From: an uncultured Woeseiaceae bacterium
GTDB taxonomy: Bacteria; Pseudomonadota; Gammaproteobacteria; Steroidobacterales; Woeseiaceae
Reading direction: 5' to 3'
Assembly (NCBI GenBank): GCA_905480215.1
Contig: CAJQPL010000044.1
Location: 1-36,353, forward strand
DNA: 36,353 nt
Shown piece after piece: positions 30,671 to 36,353 of this stretch. The notes under the pieces are model-generated. The model did no database searches and was not told where the DNA came from. It worked only from the letters and a program-made list of their open reading frames with translations. The position numbers and the translations under genes were made by a program. The number at the start of each line of letters is the position of its first letter. Position 1 is the first letter of the stretch.

Positions 30671-31606
30671 TTAATTGATGCTTGATAACGGACGCTGCGG
30701 CAGCACGGCAGTTAGTTTTTCGCCGCTCGCGGTAAGTAAATCCAGTTCGACGTCAGCGCCCGCGCGTATCTTTTCGTCGATACCGAACAACATAAGGTGT
30801 AACTGTTGTGGCTGCAGGCACACGGTGCTGTTCGCTGCAATTTCCACAGCAGCTGCCTGCTTCATTCTCACGATACCCTGCTCATGGTGTATCTCGTGAA
30901 TTTCGATACGCTGTACTGATGAACTGGATGCGCCAACTATGTGAATCGCCGCTGATCGGTCGTTCTGAATACACATGAATCCTGCGATGGTTTTAGACTT
31001 GCTCCCCGTCGGCTCACTGGCCCACGCATCGACGATCTGAATTTCACCAGCGGACAATGGTAAGTACTTGTCCAGCACTTCTACAATGGACTCTGCCTTG
31101 TCCCCGTAGCCGAAAACATCCAGAAAACTACCGTCTCTATTCATCAAGTACAGATATGAGGAATGGTAGATTTCTGTGCTATCGCCAGCAGCGCTGATAT
31201 CAGTGCCGCCGAATGTGACATTGAATGATTTCGCCGCAGCCGCAATCTGTTGCCGACTCCCGGTCAGGCCTACCAAGGACGGGTGAAAGTGCCGCACGTA
31301 GCTTGCAATGTTATCCACGGTGTCGTTAGCAGGATCGATCGTAATGAATAACGGCTGCACCCGATCAGCACGCTCGCCAAGTAGTTTCATAGCGCGGGTA
31401 ACTTCCAACATGGTGGTCGGGCAAATAACCGGGCAACGTGTGAAGCCAAAAAATACCAGTCGATATTTGCCGTCAAAGCTCGTTTCGCTGACTGCCGCAC
31501 CACGGTGATCAATGAGATCAAAGCGGCCAGAAACCGTCTCAACTGAGTGCGCTGTCGCCGCAAACATCAAACACAGAATCGCAATTGAATTTCGTAATAT
31601 CAACAT
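30671..31606 (-). CDS. Fused Sco1/SenC and PCu(A)C copper chaperone
   Basis: A 311-aa periplasmic protein from the ATG at 31606, one base after the upstream gene's stop. A signal peptide (1-20) is followed by a Sco/SenC domain (24-185) with the copper motif Cys58-Pro-Val-Ile-Cys62 and the distal His148. A PCu(A)C domain (about 187-305) follows, with His237, Met248, His270 and Met272: Met-x21-His-x-Met spacing is exact, and His-x10-Met precedes it. Sco and PCu(A)C normally act as separate proteins in CuA assembly of cytochrome oxidase. Here the fusion in an operon with a cytochrome/cupredoxin protein suggests copper delivery to that partner. Confidence 0.88.
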   Translation of the reverse strand: MLILRNSIAILCLMFAATAHSVETVSGRFDLIDHRGAAVSETSFDGKYRLVFFGFTRCPVICPTTMLEVTRAMKLLGERADRVQPLFITIDPANDTVDNIASYVRHFHPSLVGLTGSRQQIAAAAKSFNVTFGGTDISAAGDSTEIYHSSYLYLMNRDGSFLDVFGYGDKAESIVEVLDKYLPLSAGEIQIVDAWASEPTGSKSKTIAGFMCIQNDRSAAIHIVGASSSSVQRIEIHEIHHEQGIVRMKQAAAVEIAANSTVCLQPQQLHLMLFGIDEKIRAGADVELDLLTASGEKLTAVLPQRPLSSIN

Positions 31607-31607
31607 G

Positions 31608-32723
31608 TCAATGACACAGGTTATTCGACACGGCAATCGACGCCTCACCGATGTCCAGCGGTAAGCCTGTGAGCGTTTTACTAAGCGTCTGATTACGCAT
31701 GTCAAAGAACGCAAATTGCCCGCTAGCGGCCAGCGGCACGGCCAGAGTCTTCGAGTCGGACGTCACGATAGCCTCCAGTGGCCGCTGCTGCAGTTGATGT
31801 TGCTGCAGTACTTTGCCGCTGTCCACTTCAATGAATACTACGTTGCCCGACTGCGTCGTGATAGCGGCAACGGTGTCCAACCATCCTGAGTGTATCGACA
31901 ACGGTCGATCGGCGAGGTGCACCGAGTACTGCAATCGCAGATTATCTGTCGCGATCGCCGATACCGTATTGCTAGTGCTACCAGCAACGAACATATAGCG
32001 ACCATCCGCCGTGCCCCAGGGGCGATCAGGGTTCGGTGGTACTTTAATAGTGGCTAGCAAGGTGAAGTCACGCAGGTTAATGACGAAGACCTCATCTGTA
32101 CTGGTGCCACTAACAAATCCGAGCAGCCCATCCGCACTTCTGGATAGCGCAGAAAGCTTCTGTCCGGATTCCGTAAGCTGCAGCTCACCCCGTTTCGACC
32201 AAAGGTCAATGAAGTGCAATGAACCGTTGCTACTGTCCGGCCAATAGAGTTTCGATCCATCCGGGCTGAAGGTGAATGCTGCGCTCGTACTCACATCGTC
32301 AGCGCTCAACAACACCGCACGCCGTTTGACGTTATGAACTTCCAGATGCTTGCTCTGCTTTTCGTAAATTGCGACGGTATCGCCGAGCGGACTCAGGTTG
32401 ATGTCGTCGGGCGTCATCTCCAGTGAATAATCGATCTGCTCTAGATCCGCATCCGCGAGGTTAACCAAGGTCAGCCTTCGCGCCGCTCGGTGCGAGACAA
32501 TCAGGGCATCAAGCCCGTCGGATGCCAAGATCTGATCTGGACGCGCATCTAATTCGATCGAAGCAGCAACGTCCTGCTCTTTCAAGTCGAACGCGTATAC
32601 ACGTTTTTCATCGCCACTTGCTGAAAACGCATAGCGAGATCCGTCATCCAAAGCTGCAGCCGACGATACCGTCGCAAGCGTGTTTAAAACGACAAGCATT
32701 GCGATTTGAGAAGCTCGCTTCAT
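31608..32723 (-). CDS. Secreted YVTN-type beta-propeller protein
   Basis: A 371-aa protein with a Sec signal (MKRASQIAMLVVLNTLATVSSAAA). The rest is built of repeated four-strand blades: RYAFSASGDEKRVYAFDLKEQDVAASI, AFTFSPDGSKLYWPDSSNGSLHFIDLW, VFVINLRDFTLLATIKVPPNPDRPWGTADGRYMFVAGSTSNTVSAI show the YVTN pattern. No catalytic residues or heme sites are visible. It resembles propellers linked with PQQ or quinoprotein dehydrogenase clusters, though no such dehydrogenase is here. It lies between the CcdA-like and Sco genes, 3 bases and 1 base from each, so it is tightly coupled to them. Confidence 0.8.
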   Translation of the reverse strand: MKRASQIAMLVVLNTLATVSSAAALDDGSRYAFSASGDEKRVYAFDLKEQDVAASIELDARPDQILASDGLDALIVSHRAARRLTLVNLADADLEQIDYSLEMTPDDINLSPLGDTVAIYEKQSKHLEVHNVKRRAVLLSADDVSTSAAFTFSPDGSKLYWPDSSNGSLHFIDLWSKRGELQLTESGQKLSALSRSADGLLGFVSGTSTDEVFVINLRDFTLLATIKVPPNPDRPWGTADGRYMFVAGSTSNTVSAIATDNLRLQYSVHLADRPLSIHSGWLDTVAAITTQSGNVVFIEVDSGKVLQQHQLQQRPLEAIVTSDSKTLAVPLAASGQFAFFDMRNQTLSKTLTGLPLDIGEASIAVSNNLCH

Positions 32724-32726
32724 GCG

Positions 32727-34121
32727 CTAGGCAAGACCCAGAAACGGATAAATAAAGTCGCTGACGGTATGAAAATTATCGGTAAGAAGAATTAAGCCGA
32801 ATGCCACCATAATCAGCATGCTAACAAATCCGATCTGGGGCGCAGACTGCTGAATTCTGGCAAGTAACGGCATTGCGCGCGACAAGAACAAGGCTGCGAG
32901 CATAAACGGAATAACGACCCCAAGTGAGAAAGCTAACATCATCGCTGCACCGACCAAAGCGCTGCCAATGGCACCAACATAGACTAACAACGTGGCTATA
33001 ATCGCGCCGCCAAAACACGTCAGGCAACCCAATGAAAAGCCAGCGGCGGTTAACGCCGCGCCATATATTGACTTGGACTCACTAATTCGCGACTGCAACT
33101 CGCTGGGAACAAGCTTACAAATTATTGGCGCTTTCGAGCGTATTCCGACCCACAGTCCCATCGCGATGACGACAATGCCAGCAATAATCGTCAACGTCGG
33201 ACTCCAGATTGAAAAGAACATTTGCGCCTGTTTTCCGGCATGGCCGATTGCCGCACCAGTAAGCGTGAACAATGTCGAAAAGCCGATGACAAAGGCGAAT
33301 GCCGTTCTGATGATTATGCGCCTCGAATTGCTGGCTAGGTTTTGCTCATCACCAACAGCATGATCTGCCGTAAACCCGGCGACAGATGCGACGAACACAA
33401 CGATCAGCTGTAGAAGGCAAGGCGTAAGTACGAAAGACAAAAGACCAGCCGAAATACCTAGAACCATAAGCGGCGTCCACACCGTAGCGTTCTCAATGTG
33501 GTCGGGATATTCGATTGGCAGTTTCCAGGTCGCGGTTCGAGTTCCACCTCCCGGATCCCAGGTGCTAGCAAGTTCAAGTCTTAGCTCGCGCGAAGTATCG
33601 GTAACGATCAGATCGCCCGCCGCATCGAAGCGCGGGAATCGAACGGTCAATACGCGGTGGTGATAAACGAGAAGCGGACCTTCCACATCGTGCGACGCAA
33701 TCTCTCTATCATCAACGAAAAGTCGGGCGTCGGGCAGGATTTCAGGAAGGTCTTCAATGTGTGTCGTTTCCGTCACCAGGAAGACGTGATAGAGGTCCGG
33801 GCGATAATCACGCACCGCGTCCGCCCGATCCGTCACTTCGAAAAAACGTGGCGGCGCATACAGCATATCTACTTGCGCCTCGCCGACACCGAATGTCGTC
33901 CGCGTCAGGAGCTGTCCGACAGTGATCGCGTTGCGCAGTCGTTCTTGCTTAACATCGCCACCAACGGTTTGCAGCAAATTCTGATCTTTCACGAAATACG
34001 GAAAGATCAGCCAGCTACCGGCAATTGCGGTCATAAGCACAAACAGGACGAGCACGGTTCCCGCACGTATAGAGCGAGTCCAAAACGTTGCCCCTGTCAG
34101 GCTGTTGTGTGCTACATCCAT
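32727..34121 (-). CDS. CcdA/DsbD-like membrane thiol-redox protein with N-terminal periplasmic domain
   Basis: A 464-aa membrane protein. One N-terminal anchor (about 20-44) precedes a domain of about 165 residues (45-210), probably periplasmic, that I do not recognise. The C-terminal half (215-460) has six or more membrane segments of the CcdA/DsbD type with cysteines in the expected places: Cys235 in VLTPCLLQL, and Cys366 and Cys369 in LGCLTCFGG. Such proteins pass electrons across the membrane to reduce periplasmic cysteines, for example for heme attachment or copper-site cysteines. That fits the Sco, cytochrome c and CxxC-cupredoxin neighbours. It lies 22 bases after the cytochrome gene. 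Confidence 0.75.
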   Translation of the reverse strand: MDVAHNSLTGATFWTRSIRAGTVLVLFVLMTAIAGSWLIFPYFVKDQNLLQTVGGDVKQERLRNAITVGQLLTRTTFGVGEAQVDMLYAPPRFFEVTDRADAVRDYRPDLYHVFLVTETTHIEDLPEILPDARLFVDDREIASHDVEGPLLVYHHRVLTVRFPRFDAAGDLIVTDTSRELRLELASTWDPGGGTRTATWKLPIEYPDHIENATVWTPLMVLGISAGLLSFVLTPCLLQLIVVFVASVAGFTADHAVGDEQNLASNSRRIIIRTAFAFVIGFSTLFTLTGAAIGHAGKQAQMFFSIWSPTLTIIAGIVVIAMGLWVGIRSKAPIICKLVPSELQSRISESKSIYGAALTAAGFSLGCLTCFGGAIIATLLVYVGAIGSALVGAAMMLAFSLGVVIPFMLAALFLSRAMPLLARIQQSAPQIGFVSMLIMVAFGLILLTDNFHTVSDFIYPFLGLA

Positions 34122-34143
34122 ATTGGTTGGATGGCGCTTCGTC

Positions 34144-36141
34144 CTATGGGTTCAAACTACTTGTAACTACCACTGGCTTAAACGCCTTTGCGCTCGCATC
34201 AACATTAATAGTGAATTGCTCGCCCTCGAGTTTGCAGTCGGCGCAATAGATCGTATACGTGCCTTCTTCAGCGGGCGCTTGCCAATCGACGGTGCCCAGA
34301 CTTCGAGCCGGAATACTCATCGGTTCAAGGCCAAGGTTGTCACTCTTGAATTCGTACTCCGAGAATCCGGCATTGTTGATGATGAGCTGAACATTTGTGC
34401 CTGGACGCACGCTTAACGAGTCGGGCATGAACCGTCCGCGTTTGACGAGTGTGCGCACTACCTGATTCGATCCGAGATACTCAAGATACGCCGATACGGA
34501 TTTTATCTGCTCTTCTGTGATTGCATCACGCACCACGGCCATCTCACCGATTCCGGAAATTGCTGCACGAACCGCACCTTCGCTTGCTCCGCGTGTATAT
34601 GGCCCAACGCCCATATCACCTTCAGCGAAATTTCCGTGGCATCCCGCGCAACCAATTCCGGCAACCGTTCTAAATACCTCTCGACCTTCAGCAACAGCAG
34701 CACTACTGGGCGACATATTCGCCTCAATAATCGAGCCAGACCCCATGGAGCCCATTTTGCCAGCAAGAATATCGCGCTTCGTTTGCAATGCGCTGCCCCA
34801 CAATCCGCTCTGGTCCGATTGCGTCTCACCGTCTTCGTTCCAACCATCGGGGTAATGAACGAATGCGCCGGAGTGGGTGCTGCCACCATTGGGCATAGGT
34901 ATGCGCGCCGTAACCTGCAGCAAGTCAAGGTCAAACACCGCGACTTCAAAGCTCGCGTTACAACTGATCCAAAGTTCATTCGCTTCGGGATCAGGATGCA
35001 GCGTTCCGTGGTCACCGCGAATGCAGGCCGTATAGAATTGGTTCATTGAGCGTGCGCCCGGCACTTGCATCGTCGTAGTGTCGACCATGCCGAGTACCTT
35101 GCCCTTATTATGTGATTCTTCACCCTTGCCAATTGTGTAGATGTAACGATCATCCCAGCCGAAATGATTCCCGTAAGGACCATCAACGCCCGCGCGTTGC
35201 TCGGTGACAAATTCGCCGTGCTCCAAATCAACTTGGATGATGATGCTGTTTCGCGCGCCGGTTATGTAAGCCGTCTTGCTATCTGAAGTGTAATTGACCC
35301 AGACAGGCGCGCTGTCCGGTACGTGTATCCACTTCTTAACCGTCCAGTTTTCGGGATCGATCAACCATACGGGATTGTCTGTCAGGTGCTTACGCATGTC
35401 GAAATCGCGATAACGGCCGGTACCGATAATCTGGTCACCGTTTGGTGAAGCGAAGTACAGGTAACCTTCGCTACCTTGCTCCTGATGCGTGATGCTACCG
35501 ACCACCCTATTGTCGTCATCGGGATCCAAAACAAACATCGGCTGCGACCAACCGTAAAGGATGACGCGTTGTTCCCCATCTGGCGTAATATAAGATTTCG
35601 CGTGATGCGCCTGCCCCTGCAGCTTGATGACTTTGTCGATCTTCAGGGTCTTCGCATTAATAACAAGGAATCGACCGGCGTGCTCGCCGGTGGTCATGAA
35701 CGCCCCTTCGCCGGTCGGCAGGTATATCCATTTTCCGTCTGGCGATGTGCCGAGCCCGTGCGGCTCAAAGACATTCTTCCAGCCCCAGGAAAGCACATCG
35801 TAATTCTGGTTCGCGACCACTTCGCGCGTATCGGCGTCGATGATCGCCAATCCAGGCAATGTGACACCGCTGAGCAAACCGCCGTAGCCAGGCCCCTCCG
35901 TCGTAATGAACACCGTGGAATCTTCTTCAGGCGTCCATGCTGCCGGGCCGCTGGAGTCAAAACTGTACTCAAGGCTAATGCCAACCTGCTCCGACCATTT
36001 TGTCGCCCACGCTGCTTTTTGCTTTTCGGTCGCCGGTTTAGGTGCCGCACTCGCAGCGCCTGCGTGGAGCCACAAAAGCATCATCGCAACAACCGCTGTA
36101 ATGAGTTTGTTGCTCGTAAACTGGCACCTTATAACTGACAT
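34144..36141 (-). CDS. Secreted beta-propeller - cytochrome c - cupredoxin-like protein
   Basis: A 665-aa protein from the ATG at 36141, eight bases after AGGAGA; a longer frame to 36252 lacks support. After a Sec signal (1-32) comes a large propeller (about 60-435) related in appearance to cytochrome cd1/N2O-reductase-type propellers, with many His (128, 154, 179, 180, 326, 344, 378, 382, 423, 429). A cytochrome c domain follows (about 483-560) with heme motif Cys498-Ala-Gly-Cys501-His502 and a probable axial Met534. Last is a cupredoxin-like domain (566-647) whose usual His and Met ligands are missing and which has Cys633-x-x-Cys636. It leads the five-gene leftward operon. A periplasmic redox enzyme or electron relay is likely; the substrate is unknown. 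Confidence 0.85.
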   Translation of the reverse strand: MSVIRCQFTSNKLITAVVAMMLLWLHAGAASAAPKPATEKQKAAWATKWSEQVGISLEYSFDSSGPAAWTPEEDSTVFITTEGPGYGGLLSGVTLPGLAIIDADTREVVANQNYDVLSWGWKNVFEPHGLGTSPDGKWIYLPTGEGAFMTTGEHAGRFLVINAKTLKIDKVIKLQGQAHHAKSYITPDGEQRVILYGWSQPMFVLDPDDDNRVVGSITHQEQGSEGYLYFASPNGDQIIGTGRYRDFDMRKHLTDNPVWLIDPENWTVKKWIHVPDSAPVWVNYTSDSKTAYITGARNSIIIQVDLEHGEFVTEQRAGVDGPYGNHFGWDDRYIYTIGKGEESHNKGKVLGMVDTTTMQVPGARSMNQFYTACIRGDHGTLHPDPEANELWISCNASFEVAVFDLDLLQVTARIPMPNGGSTHSGAFVHYPDGWNEDGETQSDQSGLWGSALQTKRDILAGKMGSMGSGSIIEANMSPSSAAVAEGREVFRTVAGIGCAGCHGNFAEGDMGVGPYTRGASEGAVRAAISGIGEMAVVRDAITEEQIKSVSAYLEYLGSNQVVRTLVKRGRFMPDSLSVRPGTNVQLIINNAGFSEYEFKSDNLGLEPMSIPARSLGTVDWQAPAEEGTYTIYCADCKLEGEQFTINVDASAKAFKPVVVTSSLNP

Positions 36142-36279
36142 CTGAAGCTCTCCTAAGCAATGCTTAATATTGCGAATCCGTCTGATAACTGCAAGCGGAC
36201 ACCCTACCCGTCGCAAATGAATAAGACCCGACCGCTCCATCCCTATCGGCAAAATCCTGTGAGGGTAAATGAACAGTTA

Positions 36280-36327
36280 TGCAAACGTGTGCGTGCTAAT
36301 TATACGCATCCATCGCTAAGACGCAAA
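36280..36327 (-). promoter_or_regulatory. Promoter of the cytochrome operon with LacI/PurR-like site
   Basis: On the minus strand a perfect TATAAT lies at 36304-36299, with a weak -35 (TTTGCG, 36327-36322) 17 bases upstream. TGCAAACGTGTGCG at 36280-36293, near the expected transcription start, differs little from the perfect palindrome TGCAAACGTTTGCA at 16618. The leader to the ATG at 36141 would be about 150 bases. Confidence 0.4.
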
Positions 36328-36353
36328 CTGTCGCTCGATCATTCAATACGCCT

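Noticed and set aside
34144-36141. Plain N2O reductase (NosZ) or cytochrome cd1 nitrite reductase
   Set aside because: There is a propeller plus a cupredoxin-like domain, but the CuA motif of NosZ is missing, a cytochrome c domain lies between them, and no nos, d1-heme or denitrification genes are nearby.
1-36353. CRISPR arrays, tRNA or rRNA genes, insertion sequences, integrases or phage genes
   Set aside because: None seen: no regularly spaced repeats, no transposase-like proteins and no cloverleaf-like or rRNA-like stretches in the intergenic regions, which are all about 315 bases or shorter.

Overview
The window looks like a chromosomal catabolic region of a free-living, Gram-negative, aerobic heterotroph, probably a proteobacterium and possibly a marine gammaproteobacterium. 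Support is indirect: lipoprotein and Tat signals, a TRAP transporter, a LysR regulator, c-type cytochrome and copper-chaperone genes, and many ATG/GTG/TTG starts with modest Shine-Dalgarno sites. There is no rRNA, tRNA, CRISPR, integrase or intact transposon, so taxonomy and any transfer history stay open.

Region A (about 1-11.8 kb): an isochorismatase-type hydrolase and an isocitrate-lyase/PEP-mutase-type C-C lyase form a short operon. They converge on a Tat-exported M24 (aminopeptidase P/creatinase) protein. Next come a PAP/fibrillin-like protein and a GPH-type cation symporter. Two copies of a two-gene module (SAM methyltransferase plus a small acidic helical protein) flank a double serine-hydrolase lipoprotein and a LysR regulator.

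Region B (11.8-17.5 kb): an aldehyde dehydrogenase diverges from an FAD aromatic-type monooxygenase, which is followed by a maleate-isomerase/Asp-Glu-racemase-fold protein lacking both catalytic cysteines and a PuuE-like NodB-fold protein. Then come a remnant of a molybdenum-hydroxylase 2Fe-2S subunit and a TauE/SafE exporter with a perfect LacI/PurR-like palindrome upstream. A 73-bp element in front of the monooxygenase recurs (55 of 73 bases) between the Tat-M24 gene and the PAP gene, tying regions A and B into one probable regulon. The gene set resembles the later steps of N-heterocycle catabolism (hydroxylation, amide hydrolysis, C4-diacid handling, C-C lyase), but no substrate can be read from sequence.

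Region C (17.5-29.7 kb): a divergent catabolic unit. Leftward: a beta-hydroxyacid dehydrogenase, an FmdB-like protein and a Tat-targeted aldo/keto-reductase-fold protein without its catalytic Tyr/Lys/His. Rightward: a DddP-like M24 protein with an altered metal site, a semialdehyde-type dehydrogenase, a fused E1-alpha/beta 2-oxoacid dehydrogenase, a VOC protein, the E2 subunit, and a TRAP transporter (P, Q, M). The 308-bp divergent promoter carries TGTGCACA palindromes over predicted promoter elements. Import of an organic acid, its oxidation to a semialdehyde or 2-oxoacid, and decarboxylation to an acyl-CoA is the simplest reading. The E3 subunit must be encoded elsewhere.

Region D (29.7-36.1 kb, leftward operon): a large secreted propeller - cytochrome c - cupredoxin protein, a CcdA/DsbD-like membrane protein, a second secreted beta-propeller, a Sco-PCu(A)C copper-chaperone fusion and a secreted metallo-beta-lactamase-fold hydrolase. 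Together these look like a periplasmic copper/heme redox module. It is the strongest candidate for an undescribed system here, along with the duplicated methyltransferase/small-protein module.
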